Shown here: in pieces, positions 10,700 to 23,000 of the stretch
Position numbering within the stretch: position 1 is the stretch's first letter
Layout of the letters: every line of letters begins with the position of its first letter
Assembly (NCBI GenBank): GCA_035771175.1
Contig: CM069608.1
Coordinates: 15,361,519 to 15,425,518 of the forward strand
Direction of reading: 5' to 3'
Length of the DNA: 64,000 nt
From: Paratinospora sagittata
Lineage: Eukaryota; Streptophyta; Magnoliopsida; Ranunculales; Menispermaceae
Notes under the pieces: model-generated
Seen by the model: the letters and a program-made list of their open reading frames with translations, nothing else
Told to the model about the DNA's origin: nothing
The model's database searches: none
Position numbers and translations under genes: made by a program

Positions 10700-11790
10700 A
10701 GGTCAAGGCTCTCCCAATGGGTGCCCGACATTATCTGGATTTTTTCATTTCTCTTCTCTCTATTTCATTTTTTTTCAGGGGTGCCTCTTCCTGGACTTGT
10801 ACATCCCTTATTGTCTTAATATCCTCAACGGTCATGTATTTTCTAGCTCGGATACGAAACTCTTCATAGGTCCTAACGGGGTTCTTGGCTAGAGACCACC
10901 AAAACCTACTCACCTGAAGCCCCTTTATTACGGGGGTTGGTGCCACGTCGGGTGGATACCCTTCTACTTGAGATGTTTTGTGTGCAAAGCGTGAGACATA
11001 ATCTTTGAGGGCTTCGCCTTTCCCTTGTTTGATGGAAAGAAGGTGTGTGAAAGGCTTCCTTGTCTCGTGGAGCCCTACGAACTGGCTGACAAAAACGCGC
11101 CCGAGTTGATCGAAAGAGTAGATTGATTTGGCAGGTAATCCCTGAAACCAACTTAGGGTTGCACCGGTCAGCGTGTGCTGGAAGGCTAGACAGAGGGTTA
11201 GATCAGTTGCCCCATACAACTTCATCCACGACTTGTATTTCGTCAAGTGGTTGACCGGATCCCTCTTCCCATCGTATAAGTCCTTCTGAGGAATCTTGAT
11301 GAGCTCGGGCAAGGTGGCATTCTGGATCTCCTCGGCGAAGGGCAACTCTGTTTCTCCTAGAATTGCATCGACAGAGGAACGGGCTCTGTTTCTCATGGTT
11401 GTGATGTCTGGTTGGCAGGCAGCGTTAGCAGCCATTGCGTTCAGTAGATCTCTTTGCACATCGACCAAAGTCGAGATATATTCTTGCATATAACGCAGTT
11501 GGTCGTCGACGTTGTTGGGAGGGAGCTCTCAGTTGCTTAATTCTTGAAAATGGGAGGCAAACCGCTCTCCCATCGTGGGGGGACCTGGATGGCTTTGCTC
11601 ATCTTAAGTTGTTGATCCTCAGGCAGGTTCTGCGATGCTTTCTTCTCAGTGTTTGTTCCCGAATGTTGATGAGTTGCCTCTTGCAGGCACTACGCGATGG
11701 ACTTGTTTGATCTGTTTCAGGATTCCAGCCATTCGATTGACGCTCTCTATGACCGTCCCCATTCTTCGTTTCATGCTGCAAAGTTGAAGC
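10700..11790 (-). pseudogene. Tat-like gag of element I
   Basis: The minus-strand frame from 11489 to 10731 is open for 252 codons. It contains YDGKRDPVNHLTKYKSWM, a LCLAFQHTLTGATLSWF segment and SFDQLGRVFVSQFVG, the standard order of a plant gypsy retrotransposon gag domain, followed by a basic, acidic-rich tail. The more decayed N-terminal part (11490-11790) corresponds to 32346-32636 of element B. It would have formed the virus-like particle core. Truncation of the element leaves it without a partner pol. Confidence 0.75.
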
Positions 11791-11964
11791 TAGGTGGTTT
11801 GATACCCCAAGGAACCTTGGGGGTGAAGTCGGGGTCTGTTGGGACGGAGTTGGCAGGCCGATTCTTGGTTCCCAACTTCCTCTTGACGGGCTTGTACTTT
11901 TTTTCTGGTCATGATTTTAAGGCAATGGACATTTCAGTTACTGTTCCCCAAAGACAACGCCAAA

Positions 11965-12685
11965 TGTTTCAATCGAAAGTCTCTCACGTTGGACCGTGAA
12001 TCGCTGTCTATTGACAGAATATGAAAATTTCTCGATCTTCCGAAATACTGCAAGAATCCGTTCTACTTCGGACCTACAAGGGTGGAGACGTTTGGTTACC
12101 AAAAACACTCTGATGCCTAAGTTGGACAAGGAAATAGGAAAGTAGTAGTATGTAGAGAATTTCGAGTTTCAGAGCATACCTGCTTTGGAGAATGAGCCCT
12201 CTTTTTATTGTTGAACGAGAATAGTTCGGGTACTAAATGCGTTGTTCCATTGGTGGGAGTGATTTTCGTCCTTCTTCATTAGGATTCGATTCGTGGTTCT
12301 ATGTCTCGAGATCCGTTCTATGTAGTGTCTGAGCCAAGACCAATGTGTAGGATTTGTTCTCCATGACCAAAGTTTAGGCCACATCCTTGACCGGAACATG
12401 AGTGCCTTGGCCATGGCCGAGGGGAGTTCTTCGGCTATGGCCTAGGAGGGTACCTCGGCCGTGGCCAAGGCCCCTTGGCCATGGTTGAGGGAAAAGAGTC
12501 CTCGGCCATGGCCGAAGGGGAAATCCCTCGGCTATGATCGAGGGAGTGAAAACTCCTCGGCCAACGCCGAGGTGCGTTCCTTCGAGCGTGTTCGTTTTCT
12601 TTGGTTTGTGACCTGAATCTTTCGATTAAGTTCATTTTCAATTTATGTTTTGTCTTTTTCTATCTGCCAGGTTTTGTGTGTAACA
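11965..12685 (-). repeat. 5' LTR of Tat-like element I (721 bp)
   Basis: On the plus strand the ends are TGTTTCAATC...GTGTAACA, so on the minus strand it also starts TG and ends CA. Left of 11965 the minus strand continues TTTGGCGTTGTC, a gypsy-type primer-binding site. The U3 part (12405-12565) is an array of palindromic CTCGGCCATGGCCGAGG-type modules. The R/U5 side has text shared with 13529-13700 and 32827-33000. Confidence 0.8.
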
Positions 12686-13109
12686 CTTTGAATTATTAGA
12701 AATCGCAACTTGCAATGGTCATTCTCTTTCTCTTTCTTTTTTAAAGGGCCAAAGTCGATGACCTAGAATGAACATCTCATGCTTTATTTTCTTTTTCTAT
12801 GCGTTAGTGCTTTTCGCTTTGGAAACATATGATTTTCTAATATAATTTTCAATGGGTTGATAAATGTTGTGGGTTGTTACACTAGTTTTAAGGATACAAT
12901 TATGTTTGCTCATATATATGAGTTTGAAGTAGATTTAGGATCAATACAAGTAATCATAGCTCTTTCTTGGTTGCAATTGTCTTTTTCATTTGAAAGGCAT
13001 GGTTGTGACTAACTAGGAAACTGAATTAGTAGTTATGATTTACTTAAAAGTCAAAACTATAAACTTTTTGCTGAGATTGTAAAATTTTTAGAAATAAAAT
13101 TGTATTTTA

Positions 13110-13132
13110 TTGTTTATATATTATTATTATTA

Positions 13133-13176
<44 letters not shown>

Positions 13177-13177
13177 G
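13110..13177. repeat. (ATT)n microsatellite
   Basis: About 20 ATT units with one G interruption. Confidence 0.9.
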
Positions 13178-13217
13178 AAATGTCACAAAAAACCCTCTTT
13201 TCTTGTAGTGCAAGTTG

Positions 13218-13220
13218 CTA

Positions 13221-13256
<36 letters not shown>

Positions 13257-13258
13257 TA
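13218..13258. repeat. (ATT)n microsatellite
   Basis: A second, shorter ATT run about 40 bases after the first. Confidence 0.9.
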
Positions 13259-13528
13259 TTGTAACTATAATTATTTAACATTTGCTCCTTAAACATTTTA
13301 AGCTTTGAAATCTAATAGGTTTTTTAATGTGTTTTTCCCTCTGCATTTTACTTGTGATTTTCTTTGAATTTAATTGGTCTTAGGCGGATTTGAACATGGA
13401 AGCATTAAAAATCAAGCGGAATCCATTCAAGACCAAATAATTGGGAGTTGAAACTCACACATCTTATTGTTATAAATCTTCACTTCAATTGGAAATCTAT
13501 TGATTTTCTTTAGGTATTTGATATTGTT

Positions 13529-14257
13529 CGTTTCAACCAAAAATTTCTTGCGTTGGAATGTGAACCAATGCCGGTTGACTGAATATGGGAACTACTTAAT
13601 CCTACGAAATTCTATAAAAGACGGACCTGTAAGGGTGGTGACGCTTGGTCACCAAAAACACTTTGATGCCTAAGTTAGACAATGTCACAAGAGAATAAAA
13701 GTATATAGGGAGTTCCCGGTTTCAGAGCATACCTGCTTTAGAGAATGAGCCCCCTTTTTATAGTTTAGGGGGAGTGGCTTGGGCATTAAATGCGTTGCTC
13801 CATCGGTGGGAGTGATTTGCGCCATTCCTCATCAGGATTTGGCTCATGGTTCGATGTCTTGAGTTCGTTCTATGCGGTGTCCAAGCTATGACCAATGTGT
13901 AGGATTTTGTTTCCCTGATCGAGATCTAGGTCGTATCTTCGACCGAAACTGGAATTTTCCCTCGACCATAGCCGAGGAGGCTCTTTCTGTCATGGCCGAG
14001 AGAGGTCCCTAGACTGTGGCCGAGGAGGGTTCTTCGGCCATGGTCAAGAGGGGTATCTCAGCCATGGCCGAAGTGGGCACCTCGGCCATGACCGAGGGAG
14101 GGAAAACCCCTAGGGCAGGCCAGAACTAGTCTGTTCAGGTGTGCTTCGACATGTCTGGTTCTGGTTCGTGACTTGAACTTTTTATTAGGTTCTTTTTTGG
14201 TTTTTGCTTAACCTTTCGATCTTTTCCTCCAGTTTACATTTTTCTTTCCTATCCGCC
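13529..14257 (-). repeat. 3' LTR of Tat-like element B (main part)
   Basis: It starts CGTTTCAACC where its sisters have TGTTTCAACC, and aligns with 11965-12672 and 32827-33329. A minus-strand TATA box (TATAAAAAGG) is at about 13753-13763. GC-rich palindromic modules occupy 13965-14110. The last 22 bases of the LTR were carried to 23799-23820 by the element inserted at 14258. Confidence 0.8.
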
Positions 14258-16059
14258 TATTGACCTAAGTGGTTTTCCACTTAGTTTTCTCCTAAGTGTT
14301 TTGCTGCTAACAAATGGTGCTAATGTTTTTATCTAGTATATTTCAGCACCTAAAGTGGACAAGCGTCAATACAAGATCAAAGTACTTTAAGCCACTCAAG
14401 AAAAGGATCAAAGCAAATGATCAACCACATTCAAAGCTTGGACAACTTGAAGAAAAGAAGAAATTATGAGGTTGAGAGTCTTTGGGTGTCTAGAATTAGG
14501 ATGTAGCTTCTTTGGTTCTAGTTTGCTCAATTTCTCTCTTACACATCATGCATGCACTAGATTTTATCTAAAATGATTTTTAAATGTTCAAACATTTTTG
14601 TACTATGTTCTTAAACTATTTCAGACTTGTTTGAATCATATTTGCAATTGTTTTAATCAAACTCACATTTCTACAAAAAAATTTCAAAACTTAATGGTTT
14701 AAGTTTTCAAGATCATTTTGTTTTGAACTTAGACTTGTTGTCTTTGTTTTAAATGATTTCAAAATATTTTAATCATCAAATTTGATGTATTTTCATCATA
14801 TTTTGTTCCCCAAATAATTTCATAAAGTTAGATTTTTGAAAAATCAAGAAAACACAAAAAGTTCATGGCAAAATAACTCAAAACCACTTGACTGCAACCC
14901 AAGTGTTTCAATTCCTTCTCAAATGGGTTTGTAAATGGTTCCAACGGAAGCAGAGTGAGCTTTTTATGAATTTTAAGGTATAATATGCCTATATTTCGTT
15001 TAGGATAAGTCAGGTAACCAAACAAAACAAAATACGAAAAATTGTCATTGTAAGAGTGCCAGCGGGCTAGCCAAAAGCGCAAACACGCTACAACCTTGAT
15101 TTTGCGAAATCCAAGCTCTAGAGTGTGGCAGCGCCAGCGCGCAAGGGACATTCTGGTTGCGATTCCAACTATCAAAAGCTTAAATTTTGAGCCCCCAACA
15201 ATTAGTTTCATGTGTCTAACGGCTAGTACTCATTTCTAAATTGTAAATACACGTACTTAGGCCATTTTAAACACAAGAGAGACAAAAATGTGAGTGCATT
15301 GAGTGATTTCCTAAATCAAACCATTTCTCACGTTTTGAAAAGCCCTGGAACAAAATATTTGAAACCAAAGGAGTTGATTTCAAAGCTTCCTCTTCGTGCA
15401 TCATTTAAAACATCTTTAAAAACATTTTTTATGAGCAATCTTATGAAAGGAAGGTAAAATTATTGTAAGGTCTCTCTCTCTCACATTGAGTTTAATCATT
15501 GTACTTAGTCTTCTTGGTTTATTTCTAGTTGAAATACACCAAGTAAAGTGATTTAATATCACTTGTGATTCCAATGTTGGAATCTAAGTTAGTTTCACCC
15601 TTTATCTTTAAAAGGGTCAAGTGGTTCTTCTTTAGCCCGCGAAAAGATATTTGGTTCTTCCTTATCCCACAAAAGGAAACAAGTGGTTCATGCTTAGCCT
15701 GTGAAAAGGATATACAATTCTTCCTTATCCTGCAAAAGGAAGTTGTAGGTTTGTCTTTAGTCCGCAAAAGGATAGGTTTTCCTTGAACCTGTAAAAGGGC
15801 ATTTGTAACAGTTTGATTTACACCCGTGAAATGAATCCAAGTATAGTGGAATCTTAGAGAAGGTTTCTTTAGACACTGAGGTAGGAAAAGGATATTTCGA
15901 ACCACGTAAAAATCTGTGTGCAATTTTTGCACTATTTATTTATACACTTTGATTATTTAAGCATTCATTTTCATTTATCCAAGGATGTCCACCAAAGAAC
16001 TTAGAAATTGTCAAAACATGTCATAACACTCAACTTACCCCCCTCTTGGGTGTCCAACA
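14258..16059 (+). repeat. 5' LTR of element H (1802 bp)
   Basis: TATTGACCTA...TCCAACA. The start is TA where TG is expected. A block of hairpin-like modules built on TTCCTTA...CCCGCAAAAGGAA lies at 15589-15840, just upstream of the CCCCCCTCTTGGGTGTCC terminus. A minus-strand open frame at 14828-15211 inside this LTR is chance. Confidence 0.85.
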
Positions 16060-16061
16060 AG

Positions 16062-16073
16062 TGGTATCAGAGT
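16062..16073 (+). other. Primer-binding site of element H
   Basis: TGGTATCAGAGT lies 2 bases after the LTR end, complementary to initiator-Met tRNA as in most copia elements. Confidence 0.8.
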
Positions 16074-16139
16074 GCGTGCTCGGGATTTAAGGTCTGACAA
16101 CCTTGAGCTAAAGATCTAATACCCAATATCATATGTTTT

Positions 16140-16830
16140 GACTTAGGTAACAACCCTTTCACTCCTCCAATGCTAAACATTGATAACTTTATGTCTTGGA
16201 GAATTAGGATAAGAGCTTTCATTAAGGCTCAATTATGTGACACATGGAACATTGTTTAAAATGGACCATTTTTACCCACAAAGACCATAAATGGGGTTGA
16301 AGTTCCTAAACTTTGGAAGAAATAGGATAGGAAGGAAAAATATTTAGTTAGACTTGATGATCTAGCTAGAAGCATACTTTTGAGTAGCCTTTCCCAAAAG
16401 GATATAGATAGAGTTTCTTCATGTGCATCTTCTAAGGATATTTTGACTAGATGAGAAGAACTCTATGGTGTTTCATATGCTTCCTCATCTTCATGTGAAG
16501 ATAAGGAAAATGTAGAATATATTTGTCTTCTCTAATATTGATGGATATTCTACAAATGTCATTGATCTTTCTTTTGATGATTTGTCTATTGCTCAAAAGA
16601 TTCTTGAAATTAAATTTGACAAACTCATCCAAAAGAATGAGAAACTCAAGAACATGATAACTAATGTTATGGATGAGTTGAAAACTCTCCAAAATTACTA
16701 CAATGATGTTCTTGAGGAAAATGAAGTCTCTCTTGAAGAAAAAGAGGATATGAAAAATGAAAATATCATTCTTCAAGAAAGGTTAGAAGAGTTGACCAAA
16801 TTAGTGACCGAGGTTGCTAATGAAAATTAG
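16140..16830 (+). pseudogene. Copia gag remnant of element H, with coiled-coil tail
   Basis: From about 16145 the frame reads PPMLNIDNFMSWRIRIRAF, the N-terminal copia gag signature (W in a YxxWxxxM-like context). Stops appear within the next 200 bases. A clean 82-codon open piece at 16582-16830 is almost entirely charged heptads (LIQKNEKLKNMITNVMDEL...), a coiled coil like those at the C-terminal side of Sirevirus gag. A KMAWVPKEL segment follows near 16972. No CCHC knuckle or protease could be found. Confidence 0.6.
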
Positions 16831-17039
16831 GTTTTGGAAATTGAACTTCAATTAGAAAAATAAAGAGACCTCCACTTTAGATAAACAATTGGGTAAACCT
16901 AATGTTAGATACTTTAAGCCCAAGACAGGCCATAGGAACACTAAAAATCCTTTTAAGGATAAATATCATAAAATGGCATGGGTGCCCAAAGAATTACTCT
17001 TTGATGCTAGAATCACAAAATCCAAAGGAGTATGAGTAC

Positions 17040-19850
17040 AAAAGACAGGTTCACCGGATCACATAGAGTCTCTTTATTGAACCATATCCTAAGCTACTTG
17101 GTCTTAGATATTTAGGCCTTAATCATTTTAGGCAACTTCTATGTATTTTATGTCATATGCGCTTTTCTATATTATGACATTTGGAAGTATTTAGGTTTGA
17201 TTAAAGGATTTTAATTTGTAATGCCTATGATTGCCTAAAAGTAGTTGAATGATATTGTTCAATGTTTGAAAGGTCCAAAGCATACTAGGTATGCTACTTG
17301 GAAGTATGATTTGAATTTCATATATATTACTTCCATTCATCTTTGTGAACATGCTTATATTGTATATTCTTTTGTTTACTTATCCAAAGCATACTCTATG
17401 CATTTATTTTATCATATGAGATGTATGCTTGTGTCTAAATTGAATATTCTAGCTTTATATCTTTAGCAATCCATTTAGATCTTTATGAGGGATTTGAGCA
17501 TAATCAAATTATGTGATTTAAGATATGAGTTTGCTTAGAATTAAATTGGTTGATTTGCTCATATATGTGTTTGTATGCTCATGATCTTAGAAAATGGACT
17601 AAAATTAATAATTATTCATTAGAGTTCATATCTGTTGCACTTTAGAATCAAAATGATTCATATCTTTTAAATAGTACAAGATATTTGTCTAATGATTGTG
17701 GCCTTTACTTCAAATGTTAATCAAATAGCCACCTTACTCACTTCCTTGGAGATGATCCAGCTTAGTCTAAGAATATTAATTCTTAGCAATTATGAGAAGA
17801 CCTTAAAGGTCACTTGTCCAACCCATCCAAGCAATCCTTACTCCCTATACTTATTAATGATCTTTGATCATATCATTGAAAAGGGTTTAGTAAGGGCAAA
17901 TATAAATTGATCCTTCATTTGAGCTTAATTAGAAATTTATGGGATCAAACAAAGAAAAACAAAAATGATCTTCTTAGACACCTTGAATTAGAATCAAATA
18001 CTTTATTCTCTAGAAATCATTGTTTAAAAGTACTAAGACTTATGTTTCTCTAGCTTTATCTATTTAGAAGTCTTAATGTACTTACAAAGATAACCAATTC
18101 ACATAAGTCTTCCCACTATTCAAAAATCTTAAAAGACAAACTCTCAAATGAATGAATACCATTCATTTAGATTTACATCTACTTGCATTCATACCTTTAG
18201 AAGTGAATTGAATTTAAATGACTAAAATGATCCTCACTTTTTCACACATAATTGGATTTTAGCAATCTTAGAAAATTAAACATGTTAGCCTTCATGAATA
18301 AGCATTTATGAGTAACTTGTTTCTATTCTTATGTTTTCATCTTGCCTATTTGATCATGAATGTTGAATTGTCTTTTATGCTTGGATGAATACCCATATAC
18401 TTATAAAGAAACATGTTCATAATAAAATTTTCTATATCATGATTTTTCCTTACCAATTGACCATCTTTTATCATGATTATGTTATCATAAGTCATTTTCA
18501 AGCTTGCTTGTTCACTAAAATCTTACTATACTTCGAGCTTGCATATGAAGAGACTGTCATGTTTCATTATAAGTGTTGATATATGATTGATGTGCTTCTT
18601 TATGATCCTAAACAATCATGAAAGCTTATATGATCATGAGTCGTATCCTTTAAGGATAAATGAGTGATATTGTGCATATTTTCATTATTTGTATTTATTC
18701 ACTTTATCTTGGAGAAAACTCATATGAAATGACTATCTTGCCTTAAAATTTCCATCATATGAAATCTTAGTCATTTTCATAGTTCATAATTGAATTTGTC
18801 TTATGCCATTGGATTTTCTAAATCTATCATGACATATTCAACTAAGTGACTTAGTTGATCATGAGCCCAAATCTATATCAAACTAATAGGTTTACTCAAC
18901 TAGAAAGAATGATAAAGACTTGAGCGACTACATTTTCACATTTAAGTCATTCAATTCATTTGCAATATGATTGATAAGTGTGTCAGGCTTATATATCCAT
19001 CTATTATATTGCTCTTTATGTGATGCCATAGGCTTGTGCTATAATCCATATTTCGAATCATGCCTAACTTAATGGAAAATAGGATGCCTATCCCTATGCT
19101 TATCTATTTTGGCATTCATGTCCCATTCATACATGAGTTTGATGCATTGCTTGAATTTCAAATCTTATATGCATAAATTATTTTGAAAATTGATTTCTAA
19201 TGGACGTCTTGAGTTTGTGAACTATATTTTGCATCACATTAGAATCATGATAGCTAGGCCATGCTTAATCATAGATCATTTTGCCTATGCTATGAATCTT
19301 AATGTATGCTAGTGCTTATTTCTCATACATGGTAGAGCATACCTTATATTAGGTTTGGGTTTATCAAATTTATCTTTGTGCCTAACACCATGAGAATGAT
19401 TGCTTATTCCTAAAATTCTTTATGAACTCATCTTCTTAGCATATCTTTCTCATTTTTACATGTCTAGATGCCTCTCATAGAATTCTATCTTATATTTATG
19501 CATCTACATGACTTTACTCTTGGCTATGCTATGCAACATTCCAAAATATCATCTAGCTAGCCTATGAATGTTGAGCTAAAACTTTCCATATTTTTATCTT
19601 GTCATGTTTATATTTCTCCATGTGCTTAAACATTATATCTTGAATCTTATGTATGTGTCTTATAGTATATCATCCCTTATGCATTCATACGCTTAATCAT
19701 GACTTGTTGTCATGAATCCTCTTGAGTTTGAGTGCACAGAATTAAGGGGAGTCTCCATCTCTTTTTGAAAAGGGGAGCTTTGGTGTTTTGATGCTATGCT
19801 TTTGGATTACCTTTATGAGAGTCTAGATGATTTGTTCCTCCTTTTTGATA
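17040..19850. other. AT-rich internal region of element H without genes
   Basis: Nearly 3 kb with only short chance frames and no RT, integrase or RNase H motif. The sequence is uniformly AT-rich and looks like diverged coding or filler DNA. Near 19853-19864 there is a first polypurine tract (AAAGGGGGAGAA). Confidence 0.5.
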
Positions 19851-20007
19851 ATGTCAAAGGGGGAGAAAACATGAGAAATATTTGAACCTTGATACACACT
19901 ATTGGTTGATATATAGTATATATGTTCTTCATATTTCATATTTATGATCATACTATCTTGCATTATATAGTTGTTATGTTTATTAAGTTTATATTGTTTG
20001 TCATCAT

Positions 20008-20020
20008 AAAAAAGGGGGAG
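20008..20020 (+). other. Polypurine tract of element H
   Basis: AAAAAAGGGGGAG directly precedes the 3' LTR start at 20023. It is the second tract, after the one at about 19853-19864. Confidence 0.8.
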
Positions 20021-20022
20021 AT

Positions 20023-23000
20023 TATTGACCTAAGTGGTTTTTCACTTAGTTTTCTCTTAAGTGTTTTGATGCTAACAAACAATATAACAAATGGTGCTAA
20101 TGTTTCTATCTAGTATATTTCAACACCTAAAGTGGAAAAGTGTCAATACAAGATCAAAATACTTCAAGCCTCTCAAGAAAATAATCAAAGAAAAGGATCA
20201 ACCACATTCAAAGCTTGGACAACTTGAAGGAAAGAAGAAATTATGAGGTTGAGAGTCTTTCTGCGTATAGAATTAGGATGTAGCTTTTATTGTTCTAGTT
20301 TGCTCAATTTCTCTCTTACATATCATGCATGCATTAGATTTTATCTAAAATGATTTTCAAATGTTCAAACATGTTTGTATTATGTTCTTAAACTATTTCA
20401 AACTTGTTTGAATCATATTTGCAATTGTTTTAATCAAAATCACATTTCTGCAAAGTTTTTCAAAACTTATTGGTTTAAGTTTTCAAGATCATTTTGTTTT
20501 GAACTTAGACTTGTTCTTTTTGTTTGAAATGATTTCAAATTGTTTTAATCATCAAAGTTGATTTGTTCCCCAAATAATTTCATAAATTTAGATTTTTGAA
20601 AAATCAAGAACACACAAAAAGTTCATGGCAAAATAGCTCAAAACCACTCCACTGCAACCCAAGTGTTTGAAAGACTTCTCAAATGGGTTTGGAAATGGTT
20701 CCAACGAATTTTGAGTGAGCTTTCCATGAATTTTAAGGTATAATATGCCTATATTTCGTTTAGGAAAAGTTAGGTAACCAAATAAAACAAAATACTCAAA
20801 ACTATCACTGTAAGAGTGCCAGTAGGCTAACCAAAAGCATTAGTGCGTTAAAGCCTGAATTTTTCAAAATCCAAGCTCTGGAGTGCGCCAGCACGCTTGC
20901 ACAAAGTGCCAGAGCGCTAGGGACATTCTGGGTGCGATTCCAACGGTTAAAAACTTGATTTTTGAACCCCCCAACGACTAGGTTATTGTGTTTAACGACT
21001 AGTACTCATTTATAATCTATAAATACATGTACTTAGGCCATTTTAAACACAAGAGAAACAAAAATATGAGTGCATTGAGTGATTTCCTAAATCAAACCAT
21101 TTCTCGCATTTTGCAAGCCCTAAGCAAAATATTTGAAACCAAAAGAGTTGATTTCAAAGCTTCCTCTTCGTCCATCATTTAAAGCATCTTCAAAAATGTT
21201 TTTTATGAGTAATCTTATGCAAGGAAGGTAAAATCATTGTAAGGTCTCTCTCTTTCACATTTGTTGAATTAAGTGGTTTTTCACTTAGTTTTCTCCTAAG
21301 TATTTTGATGCTAACAAAAAATATAACAAATGGTGTTAATGTTTCTATCTAGTATATTTCTACACCTAAAGATAGAAAAGAGTCAATACAAGATCTAAGT
21401 CTTCAAGTTCAAGAAGTCTCTCAAGCAAATGATCAATCGTACTTAAAGCTTGGACAACTTGAAGGAATGAAGACAAAAATGTTGAGAGTTTTTATGTGTC
21501 TAGAATTAGGATGCAACCTTCTTGCATTTCCTATTGCTCAATCTTTCTTAAAATCATGCATTCATACTTAATATATGCATAGTTTTGATAAAACTCATTC
21601 ATGCATTAAGTTTTCTTTAAAAATGTTTTTCAAGTATTAAAAAATGTTTGATTTATGTTCTTTAACTATTTTGAATCATATTTGCATTAGTTTTAGTTGA
21701 AATAACATTTTTAAAAAGTTTTTCAAAATAATCAAAATCGATTTGATTTTCATCAAAATCTTGTTTGATTGTTTAATCGTTGATTTGAAAGTGTTTTAAT
21801 CATCAAACTAAATCTATTTCAATCATATTTTGATGCCTAAATAAGCCTATATATTTAGAATTTCGAAAAATCATGTTAACCCAAGTTTTCACACTCAAAT
21901 TATGCCCAAATAAACTTTAATCCTTTAAAAATATTTGATAGCTTTCTCCGATGGCTTTGGAAATTGGAAATGTTTCCAATGGATCTGGAATGTTCTTTTC
22001 ATTTCATCATCTTTCAAAATCTTTCAAAAATGCTAAAGTTTTGAAATTCACAGTCAAAGCAGGACGCTAATCACGCAATAGCGCCCTCCTTTGAACTGTT
22101 TATTTTTTGGGCAGTGTCAGGATGCTCATACGCTATCAGGACGCTAGTGGAACACCTATTACTTTTCTAAGCGCGTTCGACGGCTATATTCTTGTGTCTA
22201 ACGACTAGAACTTGTTTTTAATATATAAATACAAGTACTTAGGCCATTATAAACTCAAGAGAGACAACCATGTGATTCTAGGGAGTATTTTTCAAGGTCA
22301 AATCATTTTTCCATTTCAAAAGCCCTAGGCCTAGAGATGTTGATTTGAATATAGGATTTCAAGCTTAGTTATTGTGCATCATTCAAAGCATTTTCAAAAT
22401 CATTCTCTTGAGCAGATATGGTTGCAAGAAAGGTATAAACTGTTGTAAGGTCTCTCTTCACCTTGAGCTTAAATTTTCATATCTTGTATTTGGTATTTGA
22501 ATTTATGAGTTTCATTGTAATTGTTCTATTCACTTAGAACAAACATTAAATTCACTGTTTTTAGTCTTTTGGTTTGTTTGAAGATTGAAACAACCTAGTC
22601 AAGTGAATTTGACTCACTTGAGATTCCAATGATGGAATCAAAGGTAGTTTCATCCTTTCTCTTGAAAAGGGTCAAGTGGTTCATCCTTAGCCCACAAAAA
22701 TGATCTCGGTGCTTCCTTATCCTGCAAAAGGAACAAGTGGTTGATCCTTAGCCCGTAAAAAGGATATGCGATTTTTCCTTAACCCATGAAAAAGAAATTA
22801 GGTTTTTCTTTATCCTGCAAAAGGAAGTTGTGGGTTCATCCTTAGCCCACAAAAGGATAAGTTTGCTTTGAACTTGTAAAAGGGCATTTGTAATGGTTTG
22901 GTCCTCACCCATAAGAGGATTCATTAGGGAAGTTTGAAAATCCTAATCGGAAGATTCGGTAGTGGACACGACCGAACTACTATAAATGTCAGTGTGCTTT

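Larger units (their letters stand above)
9893..12685 (-). mobile_element. Tat-like Ty3/gypsy element I, 3' part missing
   Basis: Read on the minus strand, the order is 5' LTR (12685-11965), gag (about 11790-10700) and a zinc-knuckle plus protease region (about 10620-9893). RT, integrase and 3' LTR are gone. It is closely related to element B (13529-33329): gag, protease and LTR align throughout, although I has lost roughly 100 bases in the protease region near 10010-10020. Its intact LTR edge preserves the empty version of the site into which the Sirevirus-like element at 14258-23798 jumped in B. Confidence 0.75.
12686..13528. other. Non-coding AT-rich spacer between two Tat-like elements
   Basis: I see no gene, LTR or ORF. 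It holds two ATT microsatellites and otherwise unremarkable AT-rich sequence. It may be the oldest non-transposon DNA in the left half of the window. Confidence 0.5.

Noticed and set aside
14828..15211. 127-codon minus-strand ORF
   Set aside because: It lies wholly inside the 5' LTR of element H and is not kept open in the 3' LTR.
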